64,000 bases of DNA from Prolixibacteraceae bacterium (GTDB lineage: Bacteria; Bacteroidota; Bacteroidia; Bacteroidales; Prolixibacteraceae), in NCBI GenBank assembly GCA_947475715.1, contig CANJNY010000001.1, positions 54,858 through 118,857 of the forward strand, given 5' to 3'. Shown piece by piece: positions 55,712-64,000 of the stretch. Numbering within the stretch: position 1 is the stretch's first letter; each line of letters starts with the position of its first letter. The notes beneath the pieces are model-generated. The model was given only the letters and a program-made list of their open reading frames with translations, did not search any database and was not told where the DNA came from. A program made the translations under genes and the position numbers.

Positions 55712-56947
55712 ATGAAAAACCTGACAATTTTGCTTGTTCTGCTGTTGGCTCTTTCATCCTGCGGGAAACAGGAAAAGCAAGAGATCCCCCGAATTGATCA
55801 ATCATTAATAAAAGTGGATGATTTAATCTGGGATTTAGATCTTCTTCAACAAACGCCTGATTTCAAATATCTGGATAGTACTTCAACAGTAAGAGAAATT
55901 CTTTTTGATGGCCCGCTTAATAATGGTAAAAAAACGAAAGTATTTGCTTATTACTCTAATCCTGATATTTTGAAAACAGGAAAGAACCAGGGGAATAAAT
56001 TCCCGGGAGTGGTGCTGATTTCCGGAGGCGACCAGCCAGCCCTGAGTGAATGGGTTGAACGTTGGGCTTATGAAGGATATGCTGCCATTACCTGTGATTA
56101 TGGAAATAACAGGAAATTACCCGATGGTGGCCCTACCTCTTCCATGGAATGGATATACGATTCAATTTCACATGGACCAAAGGCAGTACGGGCCTTTCGA
56201 ACAGCTTCAATTTCAATTTTAGCTCACTCACTGTTGCTTGGTTTTCCGGAAGTTGAGAAAAACAAGACAGCTGTTACCGGCATTAGTTGGGGTGGTTTTC
56301 AAACGTGTATTGTTTCAGGAATTGATAATCGTTTTAAAGCTGCTGCTCCCGTTTATGGCTGCGCATTTCATGATGAAACAATTTTTAAGAAATATTTAGA
56401 TCAACGTATGAATCAGAAAGATAAAAACCTGTGGATGAGCAAAATTGACCCAAAGAATTATCTGATATTTTCACAATGTCCGACTTTATTTATCAATGGA
56501 AATAAAGACGGTTGCTTTGATATTGTTCCATTTAATAAAACTGTAAAACTTATTCCTGAGAAAAACAGGCATATACGAATTACCCCAAACATGGGGCATG
56601 ATCATCCGGTTGGATGGCAGCCACGAGAAATTGCTGCATTTTTCAACTCCATCTTTAAGGGAGGAGTCCCACTTCCGAGGATTACAGCTATCGAAAAACA
56701 AGCTGCAATGATTAAATTCACCTATGAAAGTGATTTAAGCCTTAAGTCCGCGAATTTTTGGTATTCAAATGATACAATCCATATTAATGCAGAACGTATC
56801 TGGAAATCAATTCCGGCAAAGATATCAGAAGGCAAAATTGAATGTCCCTATCCCGGTGAAGGCTTTTTAATGGGATTTATTTATGTAAATGATGTGATGA
56901 ATTTAGCAGTGTCCAGTGAACTTATTAATTCAAACGTGGGTAATTAA
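55712..56947 (+). CDS. Alpha/beta-hydrolase lipoprotein, acyl-CoA thioester hydrolase/esterase-like
   Basis: The protein has 411 residues with a lipoprotein signal (LALSSCGKQ). The catalytic triad of the fold is visible: S192 in TGISWGGFQ, D266 in NGNKDGCF and H296 in NMGHDHPVG. GVVLISGGDQPALSEWVERW forms the oxyanion-side strand. The C-terminal 90 residues after the hydrolase are beta-rich and may bind sugar. It resembles dienelactone-hydrolase/acetyl-xylan-esterase-type enzymes that remove acyl groups from glycans. It is close behind the six-hairpin gene, so the two probably act together. Confidence 0.82.
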   Translation: MKNLTILLVLLLALSSCGKQEKQEIPRIDQSLIKVDDLIWDLDLLQQTPDFKYLDSTSTVREILFDGPLNNGKKTKVFAYYSNPDILKTGKNQGNKFPGVVLISGGDQPALSEWVERWAYEGYAAITCDYGNNRKLPDGGPTSSMEWIYDSISHGPKAVRAFRTASISILAHSLLLGFPEVEKNKTAVTGISWGGFQTCIVSGIDNRFKAAAPVYGCAFHDETIFKKYLDQRMNQKDKNLWMSKIDPKNYLIFSQCPTLFINGNKDGCFDIVPFNKTVKLIPEKNRHIRITPNMGHDHPVGWQPREIAAFFNSIFKGGVPLPRITAIEKQAAMIKFTYESDLSLKSANFWYSNDTIHINAERIWKSIPAKISEGKIECPYPGEGFLMGFIYVNDVMNLAVSSELINSNVGN

Positions 56948-56987
56948 AACCCACGCATGATGTCAACTAAAAATTAATATTAAGAAA

Positions 56988-58382
56988 ATGAAGAGATATT
57001 TAAATTCAGTTAAAAAATCCCTCAGGCAAACTGGGTTTTCGAAACTTTTAAAACCTTTTGTTTCTAAAGTTATACGTACAGGATTTTTTCTGGCGCTGTT
57101 GGTTCAGGTTAGTGGATTCAATTCAATAGCTGGTAATGCTCTTGAAATTCCGATTTCTGACAGAATAAAGATAAAAAACGTAAAGCTTGATGGCGAACTT
57201 ATCGCAAAGAATGTGCTTCATGTTAAGTGTAACCTCCCTGATAATATCCGGAAAACGGAATACAACTGGTACTCTGCTACTACCCCAGCCGGTGAATGGT
57301 CAAGGATTCAGGGTGTCCGGACAGACAAGATTATCTTGTTGACTTCGTATGTGAACAAATATCTTAAATGCGAAATAACCTGTCTGACAAATGGAACCGA
57401 TGAGAAAATCACAGCTTCTGTAATATCTTCAAAACCTGTTGAATACAAAGAAAATCCGAATGCCGATTGGTTTCTCGATGCTGGATTTGGTATTATGGCT
57501 CATTTTTTAAAGGAGGTCTTTACGCCGGATGGAGGCGCAAAAGAGTGGAATGATGCGGTAAACAATTTTGATGTTAAGAAATTTGCCCGTCAGGCCAACG
57601 AAGCAGGGGCAGGATTCGTGATGTTTACCCTGGGGCAAAATTCAGGTTATTATTGCTCCCCTAACTCGGCCTTTGATCATGCAGTTGGGGTTAAGCCGGG
57701 AGAGTTATGTTCAAAACGCGATTTGCCGATGGATTTAATGAAAGAGCTAAAAAGGTATAATATCCCGTTAATCTTGTACCTGCCAAGTAATCCTCCGGTG
57801 GGAAATAAGCTTGTTTCTGAGAAATTCATTTACCCTTTCAAAAAAGACTCAGCGACAAGTCAGTTTAACCAACTAATCCTGGAAGATATGATCAGCGAAT
57901 GGAGTCTGAGGTATGGGAAAGGGGTCAAAGGGTGGTGGTTTGATGGATTATATACATGGAATAATATCCGCAGTACCAGAATGGATATGTCATTTGACCA
58001 TAATATCAGCACGCATACCCTTGCAGCCAAAGCCGGGAATAAAAACAGCATAGTAACCTACAATAGCGGTTTTGGAAAAATCAGCGCCAATACACCCTAC
58101 TGCGATTATAGTTCCGGAGAGAAAATGACCATTGATGAGTTCCCTTCCAGCCGATGGGTTGAGGACGGTGTTCAGTGGTTTTTATTTACCTATCTGGGAG
58201 AAAAATGGGGTGGTAAAGGTCTCCAGTTTGAAACTGAAAAGCTTACTGATATGGCAAAAAGTATTGTGAAAAATGGGGGAGTATTATGCCTCGAAGTGGT
58301 ACCTGAACCAACAGGTGAAATTCTGCCGCAACACCTGAAACAAATCAGTGCTGTGGGGAGAAAATTGGGAAAAGTCAAATAA
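56988..58382 (+). CDS. GH29-like (alpha-L-fucosidase superfamily) secreted protein
   Basis: The protein has 464 residues. A long N-terminal region of about 50 residues ends in a signal-like hydrophobic stretch (FFLALLVQVSGFNSIAG). Residues about 55-150 form an Ig/fibronectin-like domain. The barrel begins at WFLDAGFGIMAHFLKE, where a normal GH29 has the GxxxHWG motif. GVKGWWFDGLYTW provides D319 at the nucleophile position. The usual HH pair (TSMHHEG) is replaced by FTLGQNSGYYCSP, so the fucose site is altered. It is a distant member whose substrate may not be fucose. Confidence 0.72.
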   Translation: MKRYLNSVKKSLRQTGFSKLLKPFVSKVIRTGFFLALLVQVSGFNSIAGNALEIPISDRIKIKNVKLDGELIAKNVLHVKCNLPDNIRKTEYNWYSATTPAGEWSRIQGVRTDKIILLTSYVNKYLKCEITCLTNGTDEKITASVISSKPVEYKENPNADWFLDAGFGIMAHFLKEVFTPDGGAKEWNDAVNNFDVKKFARQANEAGAGFVMFTLGQNSGYYCSPNSAFDHAVGVKPGELCSKRDLPMDLMKELKRYNIPLILYLPSNPPVGNKLVSEKFIYPFKKDSATSQFNQLILEDMISEWSLRYGKGVKGWWFDGLYTWNNIRSTRMDMSFDHNISTHTLAAKAGNKNSIVTYNSGFGKISANTPYCDYSSGEKMTIDEFPSSRWVEDGVQWFLFTYLGEKWGGKGLQFETEKLTDMAKSIVKNGGVLCLEVVPEPTGEILPQHLKQISAVGRKLGKVK

Positions 58383-58634
58383 ATGGTTCTATGATGTCTA
58401 AATATGGGTAATATAAATTTTGTTCTCATTGTCACGAAGCCTCGGGAGCAATTGGCAACTAACAGCTGGCAGATTTTTGCTTGGATAAAGTAGTCTTTTC
58501 CAGAACAAGGTTAAGAATGAAAGTCATTTATTGACAGGCCGTCGAGCTGTCAGCCAGTAGTTAAAAGCAAGTCGCGAATCAATATTTACCCAATTTGTGT
58601 CCTAATTTCAAAATTTACTAATAAATCTAAATAC

Positions 58635-61427
58635 ATGAAATCAAGAAGATTAAGTTTTCTGTCTGTCATAATTTGCATTTACATCGTTGGCGTAGTTGGG
58701 TGCAGCACTGCCGATAATGCACAGAAAAAGGACTGGTTCATTAATGGTAAAAGCTATATTGGCAGGGTTACCCGATCGGATAACGGGAAGGAGATAATTC
58801 TTTCCAATGGCCTGATTGAACGCAGTTTCAGGATTACCTCAAACCTTGCAACCGTAAGTATTAAAAATCTTGTCACCGCTCAGAATTATCTTCGTTCTGT
58901 CAGGCCTGAAGCCAAAATAATTGTTAATGGCAATAAATTTAACATCGGCGGATTAACCGGACAGCCTGTTCATAGTTACCTTTTACCCGAATGGATCGAC
59001 AATCTCAATAATGAACCGAACTCATTTGAATATACGGGTTATACAGTAAATAATATTAAGCCCAGGTTTCAATGGAAAAAACGGATGGAATGGATGCCCG
59101 AAGATTTACCCTGGCCCCCTAAAGGTGTTGAATTAATTCTTGATTTTAAAGCACCAGATTACAATATTCTGGAAGTTCCGCGGAAAGAGGTCTATTCAGA
59201 TAATTTCGCAAAACTAAATGAGGGTTGGCGCATTCAGAAAAGTAAAGCAAACGAACGTATATCATTCACCAACGAGGGTAAAATTGGGGAAATCATGGCT
59301 TTTCCAAATAGTCACTGTTTTGCAGAGCGTGACTTTCCTGCAGGTGCACAGGCAGTCCAATGCCGTATCGATCCTGGCACCGACAAGAGTGAGTCATTTG
59401 GCCCGGGAATGGCACTTGTTTTTCAAACCTTCACGATTAAGTTCAACATTCGTTCCGGTGAAGGAAAATTCGGGATTTTTAATGGGATGTTAGGACAGGA
59501 ATTCAGTTATGGAAAAGCCGAAGATGGTAAGGCGTATTATTTAAAAATGTCCCTTGCGGGGAATCTTCTGATTTGCGAAGTTTCTTCTGATTCTAAAAAA
59601 TGGGAGGAGATTAGTCGGATTACGGTCAATGAAAAGCCACAAATTATACGGGTCGGGAAAATGGGGCATTCCGGAAATGCATCAGATGCTGATACAAAAG
59701 GAGATTTATCACGAGCACATATTCAGAATTTTAAGATTTTTGGAGAACCAGACCTGTCAAAAGCTGAACCATCCAATTTAAAAGGGTTGAAAGTTAAAGT
59801 TCATTATGAGATTTATGATGGAATTCCGTTGGTCTCTAAATGGATAACCATTGAAAATCAAACCACTAAAAATGTCATGTTAAACAGTTATACCAGTGAA
59901 GTTATAGCTGCCGTCGAGGGGAAAACGGAGGAAGATGAACACACCGATTGGGAGAAGCCAAATATCCATGTAGAAACCGATTATGGTACTTCTATCCGGG
60001 GCAGGACCGATTATGAAAAGGTGGTTACATGGATACCGGATTCGATCTATACTTCACAGATCAGCTGGGAGTTGAAAACACCCTGTTTGCTAACGGTTCA
60101 GCCTCCATTGGGACCAGAATCTGTGATCAAAAACGGGGAAAGCTATGAGTCATTTCATACCTGGGAATTATTCTACGACAGCTATGACAGAGAGCGAAAA
60201 TCTTTGTCTTTGAGAAAGATGTATCGCACCATAGCACCTTGGGTAACTGAGAATCCAATACTTATGCATGTCCTGAAAGCAGATTCAGCTGCTGTAAAAC
60301 TCGCAATTGACCAATGTAACGAAGTTGGATTTGAAATGGTGATTATGACTTTTGGCAGTGGATTCGATATGGAGAGCGGCGATCCTGCCTATTATCAAAA
60401 AATGAAAAGATATGCAGATTATGCCCACTCAAAAGGAATCGCGTTGGGTGGATACAGCCTTTTAGCCAGCCGTTCAATAAATGAAAAAGAGGATGTTATT
60501 AATCCAAAGACCGGCAAACCAGGGGGATTCGCTGTCTTTGAAAATTCTCCGTGCCTTGGCAGCAAGTGGGGAGAAGATTACTTCAGCAAATTGTACGGAT
60601 TGTATACGGCTTCAGGGCTCGATATTATTGAGCATGACGGCTCGTATCCCGGTGACGTATGCGCTTCAACGACACACCCCGGACATAAAGGACTTAAAGA
60701 CTCTCAGTGGAATCAGCGCCAGACAATCACCGATTTTTATAAGTGGTGCCGCTCAAAAGGAATATACCTCAACGTACCCGACTCGTATTACCTGAATGGT
60801 TCTTCCAAAAGTGGAATGGGCTACCGCGAAGTAAACTGGTCACTTCCCAGAGCCCAGCAGGAAATTATAGAGCGCCAGAATATTTTTGAAGGTACCTGGA
60901 ACAGAACTCCAAGTATGGGCTGGATGTTTGTACCCCTTACACAATATCATGGTGGTGGCGCTGCCGCTACTATTGAACCATTGAATGAGCATCTTGAACA
61001 TTACAACCAGCGATTAGCAAACCTTTTTGGCGCAGGTGTGCAGGCATGTTACCGTGGCCCCCGTTTGTATGATACCGATTCAACAAAAAATGTTGTAAAG
61101 AAGTGGGTTGATTTCTATAAAAAACACCGGCAAATCCTCGATTCTGACATCATTCATTTGCGTCGCCCTGATGGCGGCGACTGGGATGGATTCTTACATG
61201 TAAATCCATCGGGAAAAGAAAAGGGGTTGCTGATGCTCTATAATCCATTGAATATTGAAATTACCCGAAAATTGGATATACCGGTCTATTATACAGGATT
61301 AGATAAAATCGCAACTGTATGTTCCTCCAATGGGGTAACAAAAAAATATAAAATCAACCGGGATTATAAAATAACTCTTGACGTATCTTTACCCTCCAAA
61401 GGATATGAATGGTATACAATTTATTAA
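58635..61427 (+). CDS. Clan GH-D-like secreted glycosidase (alpha-galactosidase-like), paralogue B
   Basis: The protein has 930 residues with a lipoprotein-type signal (VGVVGCSTADN), whereas paralogue A has no clear lipobox at its cleavage site. The domain order equals that of paralogue A, including the LamG-like insert (ESFGPGMALVFQ, CEVSSDSKKWEEI). The barrel keeps LDIIEHDGSYPGD and YLNVPDSYYLNGSSK, so both putative catalytic Asp residues remain; Trp after the second Asp becomes Ser. Differences cluster in the N-terminal sandwich and the insert. The copies are separated by four genes, which suggests duplication followed by insertion or rearrangement. Confidence 0.72.
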   Translation: MKSRRLSFLSVIICIYIVGVVGCSTADNAQKKDWFINGKSYIGRVTRSDNGKEIILSNGLIERSFRITSNLATVSIKNLVTAQNYLRSVRPEAKIIVNGNKFNIGGLTGQPVHSYLLPEWIDNLNNEPNSFEYTGYTVNNIKPRFQWKKRMEWMPEDLPWPPKGVELILDFKAPDYNILEVPRKEVYSDNFAKLNEGWRIQKSKANERISFTNEGKIGEIMAFPNSHCFAERDFPAGAQAVQCRIDPGTDKSESFGPGMALVFQTFTIKFNIRSGEGKFGIFNGMLGQEFSYGKAEDGKAYYLKMSLAGNLLICEVSSDSKKWEEISRITVNEKPQIIRVGKMGHSGNASDADTKGDLSRAHIQNFKIFGEPDLSKAEPSNLKGLKVKVHYEIYDGIPLVSKWITIENQTTKNVMLNSYTSEVIAAVEGKTEEDEHTDWEKPNIHVETDYGTSIRGRTDYEKVVTWIPDSIYTSQISWELKTPCLLTVQPPLGPESVIKNGESYESFHTWELFYDSYDRERKSLSLRKMYRTIAPWVTENPILMHVLKADSAAVKLAIDQCNEVGFEMVIMTFGSGFDMESGDPAYYQKMKRYADYAHSKGIALGGYSLLASRSINEKEDVINPKTGKPGGFAVFENSPCLGSKWGEDYFSKLYGLYTASGLDIIEHDGSYPGDVCASTTHPGHKGLKDSQWNQRQTITDFYKWCRSKGIYLNVPDSYYLNGSSKSGMGYREVNWSLPRAQQEIIERQNIFEGTWNRTPSMGWMFVPLTQYHGGGAAATIEPLNEHLEHYNQRLANLFGAGVQACYRGPRLYDTDSTKNVVKKWVDFYKKHRQILDSDIIHLRRPDGGDWDGFLHVNPSGKEKGLLMLYNPLNIEITRKLDIPVYYTGLDKIATVCSSNGVTKKYKINRDYKITLDVSLPSKGYEWYTIY

Positions 61428-61532
61428 AAGTATTAATTCAGACGGCATATTTGATCTCTAAAAAACCAGGGGGTTTGAACTAAAATCCAAGGCAGGGTTA
61501 TCGAAAACAATTAAAAGTAAAACAGAAGCAAA

Positions 61533-63833
61533 ATGAATAAAAAAAGAATTAGAGTATTCCAAAAGAGAGGTGTTGTATTAATATTCTCCATGGTACTGTT
61601 GTTGTCTGGGTTTACTGCCAAAGCCCAATGGGATTTTAAAACCAACTATCTGAAAATCCACATCGACAACAAAGGCTTTATCAATAGCCTAAAAAACAGC
61701 ACTGTAATCCCCAACCGGGAGTTCTGCGCTGCAGAAAAGCCTTCGCCACTTTTGTGTTTATACAATTATAAAAACGGGTTGTATTTTTATCCTGAAAAGG
61801 CAACATGGTCCATTCCTGAAAAGCAGTTTACATTAAGTTACAATAATGGCTCTGTTGCCACAGTCAAATTTGAGACTCATCCCAAATTCTTCAAAATAAC
61901 CTTGCTTTCACTAACTAACCGTGATCAGATTACCGATATTCAATGGGGATCTTTTCACACCACGATCACAAATCTTTTTGGCGAAATAATTGGGGTAGCC
62001 CGCGATACAAGCGATGCGGTGAATTATGCGATCGGTGTATTGGCATTAAACGATATCACAACCGGGGGTACATCAACCACCGTGGGGGATGCAGCACCCT
62101 TTCACTATATTATTCACTCTCCTGATCAAAAAAGCTATCCCTTGCCCGATAGTTTACATGAAGCACAGCCGTTTTCAATTGGTGGCGACGGGATAAGCGA
62201 TGTCGCTTTTTTTTCACATTCCGAACCCTATTTCAGGATTTTATTTGGAAACTCGGCAAGCATCGACAATAAGGGTCAGATCTTTATTACTTATCATGCC
62301 GTTGACCGAAGAATAAAAAGAGAAATTGCATTCTCCTTAATTCCTTTTATGCAAACAAATACCCCCAATCATCTCGAAGTTCAGCCATTACCGGGGGTTG
62401 ATTATATCGGATCGTCCATTGCCCTGTGGGGAAGTCCCGACAGTACGGCACTGATGAATGTCATTCAAGATATTGTCCTTTCTGAAAAACTACCTTATCC
62501 CAAAGTAAACGGTAAATGGATCAAGGATCCGGCAAGATATCTGCCCGATATCCTGGTTAATGATGGGGAAAAGTATGACAGCATTGTTTCTTATACTTCC
62601 CAAATGGGGTTCAAAGCGATCGAAACCGGTGTATATCCTTTTTTGAAGGTTGATCGTGCCAATGAAGGTTATATTGATGGAAAGAATTTTGAAACCAAGC
62701 CTTTCCATTTTACTTCGGGAGACAAATCACATAAAGAGTTCTCCGATCTTTCTAATCCACGCGGGGTTTTTATCGGGAGACATAATATCACAACCGCGCT
62801 CGCACCAGGCACAAAGGATGCAAGCCCTTTCCCGGGAGACAGTGTCTGTTGCCAGCAAAAGCGAATCCTTGCCAAAGGAATCTCGGCTGCAGATACACTA
62901 ATTGAAGTAACGAATCCTCAATATTTGGATGAAATATCCGGTTGGGAAGGTCATGCCAAAAGCCTCAACATGATAAAAATAGAAAAGGAACTCATCCACT
63001 ATTCCGGGATCTCAAAAACTGCGCCCTACAACTTACTGAATATCAAAAGAGGATACTGGGGTACTACTCCCTCTGTACATGCCACCGGAGATACTATCTG
63101 CAAAGTCATGGTAACCCTTGAATATGGGTACGACGGACTGATCCCCAATATGTTTCTTCAGGATAAGATTGCTGAATATTATGCCGATCTAAGTGCTGTT
63201 AACGGACTCTATTTCCATGATTTTGACGGTGAAGAATTCCTCTTTGATACCGGCCACGGTTATTACGGGGTTAAGCGATTCTTCAGGAAGATGTTTGAAA
63301 GAGCCGATAAACTCAAGATTCCCTATCTCCGTTTCACCGGGGCCACCCTTTCAGAAGGTTCGTGGCATTACCAAAGCATCTGGAATGTCGGTGGCGGAAA
63401 AAATATGTATGATTCTGAAACCCGCCAATGGGGCAGCACAACAAGCGAAGGAAAGGATATCCGTGATGCAGCCCTCTCCAACTATTTCCCGGCAACTTTA
63501 GGAAGCAACTTTTCGATTGATTCAACCTCCACAATTGAGCTTTATGAACATGTCCAGGCAATTTCGGTTGGTGCAGGTGCCACCTATTTTATACCTTTAA
63601 ACCAAAAATCGGTAGAGCGCTGCCCCAATAAATATGCAATTTTCAAAACACTCAGAACATGGGAAAACGCCCGCGCAGCAAACGCCTTTACCAGAACAAT
63701 AAAAAAACAACTGGCAAATCCGACAAAGAACTGGAGATTGTTTGAAATAAATAGAAATACATGGAAATTGTATCAAAGAGTGAATGGAGAAAATAGAAAT
63801 CCTGTAATTTTAACAAGGGATAAAGGATATTAA
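61533..63833 (+). CDS. Secreted TIM-barrel protein of unknown family
   Basis: The protein has 766 residues with a signal peptide ending GFTAKAQ (about 32). Residues 35-300 are beta-rich (YLKIHIDNKGFINSLKN, GVLALNDITTGG). A probable barrel begins near residue 330. A small domain is inserted at about 450-520 (SAADTLIEVTNPQYL, IKIEKELIHYSGISK, LNIKRGYWGTTPSVHATGD), a pattern of beta-rich inserts that I have seen in other unclassified carbohydrate enzymes. GLYFHDFDGEEFLFDTGHG, with several acidic residues, is the best active-site candidate. I do not recognise a named family. Confidence 0.6.
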   Translation: MNKKRIRVFQKRGVVLIFSMVLLLSGFTAKAQWDFKTNYLKIHIDNKGFINSLKNSTVIPNREFCAAEKPSPLLCLYNYKNGLYFYPEKATWSIPEKQFTLSYNNGSVATVKFETHPKFFKITLLSLTNRDQITDIQWGSFHTTITNLFGEIIGVARDTSDAVNYAIGVLALNDITTGGTSTTVGDAAPFHYIIHSPDQKSYPLPDSLHEAQPFSIGGDGISDVAFFSHSEPYFRILFGNSASIDNKGQIFITYHAVDRRIKREIAFSLIPFMQTNTPNHLEVQPLPGVDYIGSSIALWGSPDSTALMNVIQDIVLSEKLPYPKVNGKWIKDPARYLPDILVNDGEKYDSIVSYTSQMGFKAIETGVYPFLKVDRANEGYIDGKNFETKPFHFTSGDKSHKEFSDLSNPRGVFIGRHNITTALAPGTKDASPFPGDSVCCQQKRILAKGISAADTLIEVTNPQYLDEISGWEGHAKSLNMIKIEKELIHYSGISKTAPYNLLNIKRGYWGTTPSVHATGDTICKVMVTLEYGYDGLIPNMFLQDKIAEYYADLSAVNGLYFHDFDGEEFLFDTGHGYYGVKRFFRKMFERADKLKIPYLRFTGATLSEGSWHYQSIWNVGGGKNMYDSETRQWGSTTSEGKDIRDAALSNYFPATLGSNFSIDSTSTIELYEHVQAISVGAGATYFIPLNQKSVERCPNKYAIFKTLRTWENARAANAFTRTIKKQLANPTKNWRLFEINRNTWKLYQRVNGENRNPVILTRDKGY

Positions 63834-63870
63834 CCAATGGTCAGTTTTTAGCTGAAAATCATTAAAATCT

Positions 63871-64000
63871 ATGAATTTAATAGCCAATCCTATCCATCCA
63901 ATAATAAAACAAAACCATCAATGTTTTGCAAAATATAGTTTGGCAATATTCCTGATCCTTTCACTGTCATGCCGGAGCTTTGCACAAACATCGGTTTCCC
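63871..64000 (+). CDS. Start of a secreted protein (3' truncated by window edge)
   Basis: An ATG at 63871 opens a frame that stays open to the end of the window (43 codons). It encodes a long n-region, then the hydrophobic stretch YSLAIFLILSLSC followed by RSFAQTS, which looks like a signal peptide with cleavage after FAQ. The mature protein lies outside the window. It continues the run of secreted proteins on the + strand. Confidence 0.6.
   Translation, partial: MNLIANPIHPIIKQNHQCFAKYSLAIFLILSLSCRSFAQTSVS

Noticed and set aside
1..64000. CRISPR arrays, tRNA or rRNA genes, transposases, prophage genes, sulfatases and polysaccharide lyases
   Set aside because: I looked for them and saw none; no spaced direct repeats, cloverleaf-type sequences or transposase motifs were found by reading.

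Overview
The window comes from the phylum Bacteroidota. It holds a SusC/SusD outer-membrane pair preceded by an ECF sigma factor and a FecR-type anti-sigma factor. Many genes encode secreted or lipoprotein-signal carbohydrate enzymes, and several sites match the phylum's TAnnTTTG promoter element. GC is moderate (about 40 percent by eye). Nearly every gene is on the + strand, and the content is that of a very large polysaccharide-utilisation locus (PUL). I cannot name the species; a Bacteroidales/Marinilabiliales-type polysaccharide degrader would fit.

Layout. (1) 1-6.9 kb: the 3' end of a GntR/FCD regulator, a secreted isochorismatase-fold + ThuA-like fusion, a secreted helical protein, a Tat-exported Gfo/Idh/MocA oxidoreductase and an aldo/keto reductase. 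(2) 7-15.7 kb: a GH97 enzyme, a second copy of the isochorismatase-ThuA fusion, a second Tat-exported Gfo/Idh/MocA paralogue, a medium-chain dehydrogenase, a cytosolic Gfo/Idh/MocA protein and an anion:cation-symporter-type MFS carrier. (3) 15.8-24 kb: a deoxy-sugar section with GH78 rhamnosidase, RbsD/FucU mutarotase, GH29 fucosidase, a retaining-type GH97 and a sugar-porter MFS. (4) 24-30.4 kb: a beta-propeller lipoprotein, a DUF1080 (3-keto-glycoside hydrolase family) gene with an internal deletion, an exported Gfo/Idh/MocA protein, a secreted TIM-barrel isomerase-like protein and a GH78-like enzyme. (5) 30.4-32.4 kb: a short accessory scar with a Phd/YefM-YoeB toxin-antitoxin pair, a frameshifted membrane-protein pseudogene, the window's only minus-strand gene (a lipoprotein) and a remnant of a GH2 C-terminus. 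(6) 32.4-42.5 kb: GH2, ECF sigma, FecR, SusC, SusD and a strong terminator. (7) 42.5-64 kb: a long run of secreted enzymes and putative enzymes: a GH32/43-like propeller, DUF4838, a DUF6067-like protein, two clan GH-D-like paralogues, two (alpha/alpha)6 proteins, an esterase, a GH29-like enzyme, an unclassified TIM-barrel protein and the start of another secreted protein.

How it may work together (inference). SusC/SusD import oligosaccharides under control of the sigma/anti-sigma relay. Rhamnosidases, fucosidases, GH97, GH2 and clan-D-like enzymes trim side chains in the periplasm. Mutarotase, MFS carriers and cytosolic oxidoreductases handle the released sugars. The repeated pairing of a ThuA-like domain with an exported Gfo/Idh/MocA oxidoreductase, plus a DUF1080 gene and an isomerase, suggests that part of the locus uses oxidative (keto-sugar) glycoside cleavage in addition to ordinary hydrolysis. 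The ThuA domain here is fused to an isochorismatase-fold cysteine hydrolase, and that fusion is the least explained element of the window.
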